64,000 nucleotides of DNA from contig JADJVC010000014.1 in the NCBI GenBank assembly GCA_016710685.1, positions 62,001 through 126,000 on the forward strand, in the 5' to 3' direction. Source of the stretch: Flavobacteriales bacterium (lineage in GTDB: Bacteria > Bacteroidota > Bacteroidia > Flavobacteriales_F > PHOS-HE28). Each line of letters opens with the position of its first letter. The stretch's first letter is position 1. Below are positions 26,212 through 33,293 of the stretch, one piece after another. Made by a program: the position numbers and the translations under genes. Below the pieces are notes generated by a model. It did no database searches. It had not been told where the DNA came from and saw only the letters and a list, made by a program, of their open reading frames with translations.

Positions 26212-27837
26212 ATGAGCAACGCCATTTTTACTCCTCCGCTACCCCGTAACGAACCCGTGCTGAGCTATGCACCCGGCAGCACCGAGCGCAAAGAACTTCA
26301 AGCGGAGTACGACCGCCGGATAAAGCTCCGCTTGGACGCGCCGATGTGGATAGGAGGGAAGGCCGTGGAAACGAAGGACCAGCGGAAGATGACGCCGCCA
26401 CACAAGCACAAGCACTTGTTGGGCATGAGCCACCATGGCGATGCCAAGCACGTGAAAGCCGCCATAGACGCGGCTTTGAAGGCCAAGCGTGATTGGGCCA
26501 ACATGCCGTGGCAAGAGCGCGCTGCCATTTTTCTGAAGGCCGCCGACCTTATTTGCGGACCCTATCGCAAGCACATCAATGCCTCCAGCATGCTGGGCCA
26601 GAGCAAGAACTGCTACCAGGCCGAGATCGACGCCGCATGCGAGTACGCCGACTTCCTGCGGTTCAACGTGTCTTACATGGTGCAGATCTATAGCGATCAG
26701 CCCCAAAGCGCGCACGGCATCTGGAACCGTTTGGAGTACCGCCCGCTGGAAGGTTTTGTCTTCGCACTTTCCCCGTTCAACTTCACCAGCATTGCCGGTA
26801 ATCTTTCTGCGGCGCCCGCATTGATGGGTAACACTGTTGTGTGGAAGTGTGCGAACACGCAGATCTATTCCGCCCAAGTGCTAATGGAGGTTTTCCGTAT
26901 GGCCGGTTTGCCCGATGGTGTTATCAACCTCATCCACGTGGACGGCAAAGTGGTGGGCGATACTATTCTTCGTCATCGTGATTTCGCTGGTGTTCATTTC
27001 ACCGGTAGCACCGGCGTGTTCCGCACTATTTGGGGTGAGATCGGCAATAACATCGCCAATTACCGCAGCTACCCGCGCATTGTGGGCGAAACCGGCGGCA
27101 AGGACTTCGTGGTGGCCCACGCCAGCGCGGATCCCGTTGCGGTGGCCACTGCACTTGCACGCGGGGCCTTCGAGTACCAAGGCCAGAAATGCAGCGCCGC
27201 CAGCCGCGCTTACATCCCGGACAACTTGTGGCCCCAAGTGAAGAAGCAGCTCCAAGCCGACCTCGCCGCCATGAAGATGGGCGATCCGCGCGATTTCAAG
27301 AACTTCATCAACGCGGTGATCGACGAGAAAAGCTTCGACAAGATCACGGGCTACATCGCCGGCGCGAAAAAAAACAAGGACGTAAAGGTGATCGCCGGTG
27401 GAAAGAGCGACAAATCCACGGGCTATTTCATTGAACCCACCGTGCTGGAAAGCAAGGACCCCAAGAGCACCACGATGTGCGAAGAGATCTTTGGGCCGGT
27501 GCTCACCGTGTACGTCTACAGCGCCAACCGCTGGATGGACACCCTGAAGCTGGTGGACGCCACTGGCGAATACGCGTTGACCGGTGCCATTTTCGCGCAG
27601 GACCGTGCCGCAGTGATCCAAGCCACGGAAGCGCTGGTGAATGCAGCGGGCAATTTCTACATCAACGACAAGCCAACAGGCGCTGTTGTAGGCCAGCAAC
27701 CCTTCGGCGGCGCACGCGGAAGCGGCACCAACGACAAGGCAGGCAGCTACCTCAACTTGGTGCGTTGGACCAGTCCGCGTACCATCAAGGAAACCTTCGT
27801 GCCGGCATTGGATTTCCGGTATCCGTTCTTGGGGTAG
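26212..27837 (+). CDS. pruA: L-glutamate gamma-semialdehyde dehydrogenase (1-pyrroline-5-carboxylate dehydrogenase)
   Basis: A 541-residue NAD-dependent aldehyde dehydrogenase, the second step of proline degradation, giving glutamate. The catalytic cysteine is in EYQGQKCSAASRAYIP and the glutamate in RIVGETGGKDFVVAH. The cofactor loop reads GVHFTGSTGVFRTIW. N-terminal FTPPLPRNEPVLSYAPGS and C-terminal QQPFGGARGSGTNDKAGSYLNLVRWTSPRTIKE match the stand-alone P5C dehydrogenase family of about 540 residues, as opposed to bifunctional PutA. No prolyl oxidase gene is in the window. Confidence 0.96.
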   Translation: MSNAIFTPPLPRNEPVLSYAPGSTERKELQAEYDRRIKLRLDAPMWIGGKAVETKDQRKMTPPHKHKHLLGMSHHGDAKHVKAAIDAALKAKRDWANMPWQERAAIFLKAADLICGPYRKHINASSMLGQSKNCYQAEIDAACEYADFLRFNVSYMVQIYSDQPQSAHGIWNRLEYRPLEGFVFALSPFNFTSIAGNLSAAPALMGNTVVWKCANTQIYSAQVLMEVFRMAGLPDGVINLIHVDGKVVGDTILRHRDFAGVHFTGSTGVFRTIWGEIGNNIANYRSYPRIVGETGGKDFVVAHASADPVAVATALARGAFEYQGQKCSAASRAYIPDNLWPQVKKQLQADLAAMKMGDPRDFKNFINAVIDEKSFDKITGYIAGAKKNKDVKVIAGGKSDKSTGYFIEPTVLESKDPKSTTMCEEIFGPVLTVYVYSANRWMDTLKLVDATGEYALTGAIFAQDRAAVIQATEALVNAAGNFYINDKPTGAVVGQQPFGGARGSGTNDKAGSYLNLVRWTSPRTIKETFVPALDFRYPFLG

Positions 27838-27904
27838 GATCTGGAACGCAGGGAGTGCTGGTTTTTATGATTTACGCTGATTTGCAAGGTTCGGTGGTTT
27901 AATT

Positions 27905-28030
27905 GCTGGTACAGGGTATTGGGTATCGAGTACCGGATACTGCCGACGCTGCCGACTGGCTACTGCCACTGCCGACTGCCACTGCCGCTGCCGCTGCATA
28001 CTGCCACTGCCTACTGCCATCTGCCTCAGG
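27905..28030. repeat. Intergenic low-complexity repeat built on (T)ACTGCC units
   Basis: After GGTATTGGGTATCGAGTACC comes about 85 bases of degenerate ACTGCC, GACTGCC and TACTGCC units, spaced 6-7 bases apart. It lies between pruA and the DivIC-like gene and has no coding potential. It resembles other heptamer-based elements here (37519, 49502). Confidence 0.65.
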
Positions 28031-28105
28031 CCATCCACACTCGATCGTTGATGGGATGCAATGCTCTTGGCACAACTGGCGTTGGATACTTCAGAACTTC
28101 ACGCC

Positions 28106-28411
28106 GTGAAAGAGAAAGTGCTCCGTTTTGTCCCCGGCTTCCTGCGGAACAGGTATGGCGCGGGTATGTTGGCCATGGTGTTATGGCTCGGCCTCTTTGC
28201 GGACTACGACCTTTACACCATGTTCAAGCTACGCCTGCAACTGCATAGCATGGTGCAGCAACGCGACCATTTCGAGGTGCAGATCGGCGAGACCCGTGCG
28301 CAATTGCACGAACTCACCAGCGATCAGGAACTGCTGGAAAAATTCGCCCGCGAGAAGTACCTGATGAAGCGCGACAACGAGGACGTTTTCGTGCTGGTGG
28401 CGAAGAAGTGA
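28106..28411 (+). CDS. Septum formation initiator family protein (FtsB/DivIC-like)
   Basis: A small bitopic membrane protein of the divisome. The transmembrane segment AGMLAMVLWLGLFADYDLYTMF is followed by a coiled coil (LQLHSMVQQRDHFEVQIGETRAQLHEL) and the family end LLEKFAREKYLMKRDNEDVFVLV. These proteins bridge FtsL and FtsQ in septal peptidoglycan synthesis. I prefer GTG 28106 (MKEKVLRFVPGFLRNRY), which matches the usual N-terminus; ATG 28061 in the same frame adds 15 residues and is possible. The upstream neighbour is a repeat, so it probably has its own promoter. Confidence 0.87.
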   Translation: MKEKVLRFVPGFLRNRYGAGMLAMVLWLGLFADYDLYTMFKLRLQLHSMVQQRDHFEVQIGETRAQLHELTSDQELLEKFAREKYLMKRDNEDVFVLVAKK

Positions 28412-28488
28412 GACGGGCTGGTGACTGGTGACTGGAAAGCCGCCAATCTGCTGACATCAGCTAATCATCACATCGGCTAATAAGCTGA

Positions 28489-28959
28489 TCAATGTTGATG
28501 CCCGCCCTCGCCATGCACATGGCCGTGGGCGAGTTCATCCGCAGTGGCTTCGCGCACGCCGGTAACTTCCACATCGAAATTCAGCGTAACACCTGCCAAC
28601 GGGTGGTTGCCGTCCACCACCACATCTTCATCGGTGACCTCGCGCACCGTAACCACGCTGTGCTCGCCTGCTTGGAACTGCATGCCTGCTTCCACTTTCT
28701 GGTCGCCGAAACGATCCTTAGGCACGCGCTGGACCAGTTGGGGTTCCACAACGCCGTAACCATGTTCAGGAGGTACGACGGCTTTGAATTTGGCTCCCTT
28801 GCTCTTGCCTTCCATTTGTGATTCCAGCCCGGGCACGATCATCTGTGCGCCTTGCAAGTAGGTGAAGGCCTCACGTCCCTCGGAACTGTCGAGCACCTCG
28901 CCTTCGTTGTTGGAAAGCGTGTAATTGAAAGAGACCACGGAGTTCTTGGTAATGTTCAT
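28489..28959 (-). CDS. slyD: FKBP-type peptidyl-prolyl isomerase, SlyD-like
   Basis: A 156-residue protein from ATG 28959 (MNITKNSVVSFNYTL). It has the FKBP core with the inserted chaperone flap of SlyD: DSSEGREAFTYLQGAQMIVPGLESQMEG, then PPEHGYGVVEPQLVQRVPKDRFG, and FKBP return GNHPLAGVTLNFDVEVTGVREAT. The tail HGHVHGEGGHQH is rich in His, as in metal-binding SlyD proteins. It likely combines prolyl isomerisation, holdase activity and nickel binding in the cytosol. A good -33/-7 promoter lies 40 bases upstream. The frame extends to 29046 but that part is not conserved. Confidence 0.93.
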   Translation of the reverse strand: MNITKNSVVSFNYTLSNNEGEVLDSSEGREAFTYLQGAQMIVPGLESQMEGKSKGAKFKAVVPPEHGYGVVEPQLVQRVPKDRFGDQKVEAGMQFQAGEHSVVTVREVTDEDVVVDGNHPLAGVTLNFDVEVTGVREATADELAHGHVHGEGGHQH

Positions 28960-28998
28960 GCTTTGCTTGCTTTTGCCCGGTTTCTTTCTCGGACGATG

Positions 28999-29030
28999 CA
29001 AAACTAATCCCCTCAGCCGGGAACGCAAAA
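28999..29030 (-). promoter_or_regulatory. Bacteroidota-type promoter of slyD
   Basis: On the minus strand TTTTG (29030-29026) and TAGTTTTG (29006-28999, matching TAnnTTTG) are spaced by 19 bases, 40 bases before the slyD ATG. Both boxes and the spacing agree with the major sigma factor consensus of this phylum. Confidence 0.6.
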
Positions 29031-29136
29031 GGACGGTGCTCGCCATTCACCGACGATCAGGAAAATAGAGGCCACATATTTTCGCGACCTGTCCCGGCTC
29101 GTTGGCCGGGATGACAACCACTGGAGGTACCGCAAC

Positions 29137-29547
29137 TCAAAGATGCCCCGGCGACCAGTACAGCGTGAAGTAGAACGCCGCGAAGCCCACGAAAGCGATC
29201 ACCATGGCCCACACCCACGAGGGAATGGCCTTGGGCGTTTCCGAGCCGGTGATCATGAACACGTCCGTCCGTTCGCTGCCGTATGCGTTCACGGTGATAG
29301 GGATACGGTCTTCCACCACTTCATTTGGCTTTAAGCCAAGCACCGTGATGGACGGCCCATTGCGTACTTCGAAGGGGATGTTGCGCACACCTTCCACACC
29401 GTTGGTACTGCGGGCTACGATGCGCAGGTTGTGCGGGCCGTCCGGCAGCTTGGTGGTGTCGAAGAGGAACTTTACCGGCGGGGCATATTCCGCGAAAGGG
29501 GCCTGATCATCGTCGAGAAAAAGCTTTACGGAACGCTCAATTGCCAT
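29137..29547 (-). CDS. Membrane-anchored Ig-like protein of the cbb3 oxidase operon
   Basis: A 136-residue protein from ATG 29547 (MAIERSVKLFLDDDQAPFAEY). Residues 1 to about 95 form an Ig-like beta domain (KLPDGPHNLRIVARSTNGVEGVRNIPFEV). The C-terminus carries one transmembrane helix (WVWAMVIAFVGFAAFYFTLYW). It is the last gene of the ccoN-ccoO operon and overlaps the previous gene by 11 bases. An accessory or assembly role for the oxidase is inferred from the context only; no enzyme motif is present. Confidence 0.72.
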   Translation of the reverse strand: MAIERSVKLFLDDDQAPFAEYAPPVKFLFDTTKLPDGPHNLRIVARSTNGVEGVRNIPFEVRNGPSITVLGLKPNEVVEDRIPITVNAYGSERTDVFMITGSETPKAIPSWVWAMVIAFVGFAAFYFTLYWSPGHL

Positions 29548-29812
29548 CGTGAAGGGGGGGATTGAGGATGGATCGCTTAATGTGGTCTTCAGCACCTTCG
29601 CCGGGCTTCACCAAAAACTTCACCGCGTAGATCAAAGTAACCAGCACGATAAGCGCAGACACGTAGATGATCGGCATGTCCCAGCCGCTTTGTGGGCCTG
29701 TGCCATGGGAAATGCCCTTCAGAACTGCGGGCTGCTGCTTTGCGCAGACTTCGCAGGCCCACATGGGCACGGAAAAAAGCAAGGTGAGGAGGGAAACGGC
29801 TAACTTTTTCAT
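29537..29812 (-). CDS. Small membrane protein with CxxC, cbb3 oxidase operon
   Basis: A 91-residue protein: signal-like N-terminus MKKLAVSLLTLLFSVPMWA, then CEVCAKQQPAVLKGISHG with a CxxC pair, and a transmembrane helix (MPIIYVSALIVLVTLIYAVKFLV). Start ATG 29812 overlaps the end of ccoO (ATGA) and its end overlaps the following gene. The CxxC could bind metal or act in redox, but it lacks a CxxCH haem motif. The tight coupling suggests an oxidase subunit or assembly factor. Confidence 0.75.
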   Translation of the reverse strand: MKKLAVSLLTLLFSVPMWACEVCAKQQPAVLKGISHGTGPQSGWDMPIIYVSALIVLVTLIYAVKFLVKPGEGAEDHIKRSILNPPLHDGN

Positions 29813-30834
29813 TGTTGAACGGTTTCGGGTGCGAGCACAGCGCGTTGGGTCTTCACGGTTGCTGCATCGGTGGGTGGAGCGTCATTCCCAAAGTTGGATC
29901 GTACATAGTTGATGACGGCGGCGATCTCCTCATCGCTTAGATGAGCTTGTGAGGGCATGGGGCCATATTGAGGCAACCCTTCATACCCGCCGAGCACGAT
30001 ATCCACCATTTTCAACGGATCTTTTTCATTCACGAGATCGGCCCCTGCCAAGGCCGGGAAAGCACCGGGGATCCCTTTGGCATCCGGCTGGTGGCAAGCC
30101 GCGCAAACACTGGTGAATACTTTGCTGCCGTCCACTGCGGGAGCGGCGGCACCGGCTGCTGCAGGGGCCACAGGTTTGCCATCGGCACCGGGGGTGGCAA
30201 TGAAGGCCTCCGCGACCACGCCCTCAGGCAAGGGTGTCTGTTTCAGGGAGATCAAGTATGCCACCAGGTCTTTTGCGCGTTCCGTAGCGATCACTTTGCT
30301 ACCCGGGTGGTCCAGTTTGTCGGCGGGCACTGTCAATACGAAGTCGTCCGGCTTCACGGCAGTGGAATCCACCTGCTTGAAGAGCCATCCATACCGCGGC
30401 ATGATCGAAGCTTTCTCCACCATGCGCGGGTCGTACAAGTGCAACATCTGCCAGGCCTCACTGCCTTTGCGCACCCCCACGTTGGTGAGGTCCGGCCCGG
30501 TGCGTTCACTACCGAGCAACGAGGGCGTATTGTGCCAAATGTCCGGACGCTGCTTGCTGTAGTAGTAGTCGCTTGGCATGGAAGGACGCGAGCCCCAGGT
30601 CTTGTCCATTTCAATGTTGCGCACTTGCTGGGTATGGCAGCCAATGCAGCCTTCGGACACATAGACGTTCAATCCACGTTGCTCCTGCTCTGTCATCTTG
30701 GGCATGCCCGGCAAGGGCGCATTGTTGTCCTGCATGTACAATGCCGGAGAGATCGCAACGCCGGTGCTCAGCAGCACGAAGCCCATCAATGCGACGTTTA
30801 CCAAGGTCGCGTGGTCTTTATGGAAGTTGATCAT
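29809..30834 (-). CDS. ccoO: cbb3 oxidase subunit II (CcoO) fused to a second cytochrome c domain
   Basis: A 341-residue membrane-anchored dihaem protein of the cbb3 cytochrome c oxidase. One N-terminal helix (LVNVALMGFVLLSTGVAI) precedes the CcoO domain with haem motif CIGCH near residue 63 and the family phrase GSRPSMPSDYYY. After a Pro/Ala linker (about 225-240) there is a class I cytochrome c domain: haem motif CAACH, axial region YGPMPSQAHLSDEEIAAVINYVRSNFG. That second domain is CcoP-like. No separate ccoP gene is nearby, so this fusion may supply electron entry. Start 30834 is 3 bases after the ccoN stop. Confidence 0.88.
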   Translation of the reverse strand: MINFHKDHATLVNVALMGFVLLSTGVAISPALYMQDNNAPLPGMPKMTEQEQRGLNVYVSEGCIGCHTQQVRNIEMDKTWGSRPSMPSDYYYSKQRPDIWHNTPSLLGSERTGPDLTNVGVRKGSEAWQMLHLYDPRMVEKASIMPRYGWLFKQVDSTAVKPDDFVLTVPADKLDHPGSKVIATERAKDLVAYLISLKQTPLPEGVVAEAFIATPGADGKPVAPAAAGAAAPAVDGSKVFTSVCAACHQPDAKGIPGAFPALAGADLVNEKDPLKMVDIVLGGYEGLPQYGPMPSQAHLSDEEIAAVINYVRSNFGNDAPPTDAATVKTQRAVLAPETVQQ

Positions 30835-30837
30835 GGC

Positions 30838-32640
30838 TCAAGCGGAAATCGGTTCAGTAACGGGAGATTGGGCCAAAGGGAGCGGCTGGCGCACCATGAC
30901 GTAGAAGTTCCAAGCGAAGATCCAATGGGAAATGAACATCAACGTGCCGCCCACCGCGCGCCAAGTCCAGTAGCCCCGTGTGGCGATCACGGTGTCGATA
31001 AAAGGAACGCCTTCCGCCCAGGCGATGCCCTTCACCGTGCCACCTGCCATAAGTGAAACGGTGTAAGCGAAGAGGCCGATAAAGGCGAGCCAGAAGTGCG
31101 CGCCGACCAGCAACTGCGAAGGCTCGCGGCCGGTCATTTTGGGAAGCAGCGCATAAATACAAGCCCAAAGAATGAAGGTGATGATGCCGTACATCGTCAT
31201 GTGCGAATGCGCCACGTTGAAGTCAGTGAAGTGCCAGATGTTCTGCGTGAATCGGAAGGCTTGGAAGCTGCCCTGCGAACTGCCCACGAAATAGAAAATG
31301 ACGCCCACCAAGAAGAACGGAAGCACATAGCTTTTGCCGATCGCGCTCCAACTGCCACGCATGGTCATCAAGAAGTTGGTGGTGCCGGCGATCACCGGAA
31401 TGAACATGCCCATGCTGAAGACGATGGCAACTGTTTGCAGCCACCAAGGCAGCGGAGAAAAGATGAAGTGGTGCGTGCCGATCATGGTGTAGAAAAGCAT
31501 TTGTGTCCAGAATGCAAGCACGCCTAAGGAATAGGAGTAGATCGGCTTGTTGAGCGACGAAGGCAGGTAGTAGTAGATCAAGCCCAGCGTGAAGGTCATG
31601 AACCACATGCCCACGCCCTGGTGCATGTAGTAGCCTTGAATGATGGTTTCGCCCAAGCCGTTCTGGTAAAGAGGCACGTAGCCGATGACTGTTAGTACGA
31701 TGGTCCACACCAGTGCGGCGAGCAGGTACCAGTTGCTCACATAGATCTCGGGGATCTTGCGCCGCTTTACCGTTGCGTAAAAATTGCGGAACGTGAGGAT
31801 GAGCCCCAAGGCGAAGGGCAACATCGCCGGCCATACATACTCACGGTATTCCCCGCCGCCGTTGTTGATGCCTGCCATCAGGAGGATGTTGCCAACGAGC
31901 ACTGAAAAATTGATGAGGCCGAACGCCCACCACCCTGTTTTGTAGCTATGGACCTTGGTGGCCGAGGTACGTGCGATAACGAAGTACGCCAAACCGATCA
32001 TCGCCATGGATGCCCAGCCCCAAAAGACGGTATTGGTATGCACGGGCCGCAGTCTGCCGAAAGACAGCCAGGCCACCTCATCGAGGTCCGGCCAAATGAA
32101 TTTCAGACCGAGGTATTCCCCCACGGTAGTGCCGAAGAGCAGCCAAAAGGTGGAAGCGGCCAAGTACCAAATGACCAATTGCTGCAACGGTTTCGGAACG
32201 TCCAGCCGGGCACGGGAATAGATCTTTTCATCCACGATCGGGTTGTTCGGCTCGCTGGTAGCGCCCACGATCAGTGCTTTATCGTCGAAGGCGGTGGTGG
32301 TTCCGCCGAGTTCATCGCCACGCAGCCGGTAATGCAACGCTGCATCACGTCGTGCTTGTTGCTCATCTGTTGCGCCCGGGTTGCCTTCCGCTGCATCGCG
32401 CTTCTCCTTGGTCTGTTGGATCAATCGGCTCACTTTGGCCGCTATGATCAGCACCGCTATGAACAGCACGATGCCCAACAGTACCATCGTGCCCACCACT
32501 CCCGGACTGCTCAACCAGCCCTCCGTCTTGGGGCTTTGGGCCATAGTGCCCTGCACAATGCACAACGCAAGCGCCACGAGCGTTGGCCGCTGCAGATTTT
32601 TCATCGGATACCAAGGTCCTGTTTTCGAGTATGGATTCAT
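30838..32640 (-). CDS. ccoN: cbb3-type cytochrome c oxidase subunit I
   Basis: The catalytic subunit reducing O2 to water and pumping protons, in the inner membrane. The 600-residue chain has an unusual N-terminal extension: signal-like MKNLQRPTLVALALCIVQG, a helix TMVLLGIVLFIAVLIIAAKV and a charged loop up to about residue 145. The canonical core then follows. Haem ligands are visible in GRLRPVHTNTVFWGW, MIGTHHFIFSPLP (Cu_B and haem histidines) and DFNVAHSHMTMYGI. ATG 32640 overlaps the stop of the Rrf2 gene (ATGA), favouring this start; ATG 32604 would begin at the signal peptide. High-affinity respiration at low oxygen is the expected role. Confidence 0.93.
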   Translation of the reverse strand: MNPYSKTGPWYPMKNLQRPTLVALALCIVQGTMAQSPKTEGWLSSPGVVGTMVLLGIVLFIAVLIIAAKVSRLIQQTKEKRDAAEGNPGATDEQQARRDAALHYRLRGDELGGTTTAFDDKALIVGATSEPNNPIVDEKIYSRARLDVPKPLQQLVIWYLAASTFWLLFGTTVGEYLGLKFIWPDLDEVAWLSFGRLRPVHTNTVFWGWASMAMIGLAYFVIARTSATKVHSYKTGWWAFGLINFSVLVGNILLMAGINNGGGEYREYVWPAMLPFALGLILTFRNFYATVKRRKIPEIYVSNWYLLAALVWTIVLTVIGYVPLYQNGLGETIIQGYYMHQGVGMWFMTFTLGLIYYYLPSSLNKPIYSYSLGVLAFWTQMLFYTMIGTHHFIFSPLPWWLQTVAIVFSMGMFIPVIAGTTNFLMTMRGSWSAIGKSYVLPFFLVGVIFYFVGSSQGSFQAFRFTQNIWHFTDFNVAHSHMTMYGIITFILWACIYALLPKMTGREPSQLLVGAHFWLAFIGLFAYTVSLMAGGTVKGIAWAEGVPFIDTVIATRGYWTWRAVGGTLMFISHWIFAWNFYVMVRQPLPLAQSPVTEPISA

Positions 32641-33071
32641 ATCCTAAGGCGTTTTGTTCCGTTGTTCAAGTCCTGCGCCAAACTGTGGACATCAGTGGTT
32701 TCCAAAATTTCGTTCAGCTCGTCCCGCACCTTGCTGAACTGGTCGTGCATGGGGCAGGGGTCGTCGCTTTTGCACAACCCTAAACCCATTGCGCAATTCT
32801 TACTGAAGGCATCGTCTCCAACGGCCTTTATCACCATGCGCAGGTTCACTTTCCTGGCCATGAGCGGCGGCAAGTCGAAGCCCCCATTGGGCCCGCGTTG
32901 TGAAGTCACAATGCCCGCGCGCGCCAGATCCTGCATCACTTTAGCCGTGAAGGCCTTCGGAGCACCCGTCAGTTCAGCGATTTCGGTCAAGGTGAGCCGT
33001 TCTCCGTTCCTGGAGGCGATCGCCACAACAACAGTGGCGCGGAAAGCATATTCGCAGGTCTTGGAGAACAT
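32637..33071 (-). CDS. Rrf2-family transcriptional regulator with three-cysteine motif
   Basis: A 144-residue winged-helix regulator. The DNA-binding part is MFSKTCEYAFRATVVVAIAS...LTLTEIAELTGAPKAFTAKVMQDLARAGIVTSQRGPNGGF, typical of Rrf2. CAMGLGLCKSDDPCPMH supplies three cysteines (plus His) that in IscR/NsrR/RsrR relatives bind an Fe-S cluster. It is the first gene of the operon and overlaps ccoN by ATGA, so it probably controls the oxidase genes in response to NO, oxygen or Fe-S status and may repress itself. A -7 box and an imperfect palindrome lie just upstream. Confidence 0.92.
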   Translation of the reverse strand: MFSKTCEYAFRATVVVAIASRNGERLTLTEIAELTGAPKAFTAKVMQDLARAGIVTSQRGPNGGFDLPPLMARKVNLRMVIKAVGDDAFSKNCAMGLGLCKSDDPCPMHDQFSKVRDELNEILETTDVHSLAQDLNNGTKRLRI

Positions 33072-33091
33072 GGCGGTAAGTAGCGTCGGGG

Positions 33092-33141
33092 CAAATGTAT
33101 GAGAATTATAAAAAAAGGACTTGAATATCTTTTATTCTTGT
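33092..33141 (-). promoter_or_regulatory. Promoter and possible Rrf2 operator upstream of the cbb3 operon
   Basis: The minus strand carries TACATTTG at 33099-33092, a perfect TAnnTTTG box 21 bases before the regulator's ATG. An imperfect palindrome lies at 33119-33141 with half-sites ACTTGAATA and TATTCTTGT (7 of 9 complementary, 5-base spacer) around the -33 to -50 region. Autoregulation is inferred. Confidence 0.45.
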
Positions 33142-33247
33142 CAAATGAAGTGGATTACACGGTCATCGGACATTTCCCGATGACCCGCAATCCCGTACTT
33201 CAAGCCAAGCACGGCAGTCGAAAGTGGTATGATGCCAAACGCCTTCT

Positions 33248-33286
33248 AAAAGGCCAAACCGGTCTGTTCAGCCCCTCCAGTTTGGC
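33248..33286 (-). terminator. Hairpin terminator downstream of the CotH-like gene
   Basis: On the minus strand the arms 33286-33277 and 33262-33253 pair at 9 of 10 positions (GCCAAACTGG / CCGGTTTGGC), followed by TTTT at 33251-33248. It lies 8 bases past the stop of the CotH-like gene. Confidence 0.6.
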
Positions 33287-33293
33287 TTAGCGG

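Noticed and set aside
27905..28030. Possible CRISPR array
   Set aside because: Units are 6-7 bases without spacers and no cas genes are present; it is a simple low-complexity repeat.
33099..33290. 63-codon frame upstream of the Rrf2 promoter
   Set aside because: Lies over the regulator's promoter and the CotH terminator hairpin, with poor codon use and no family.
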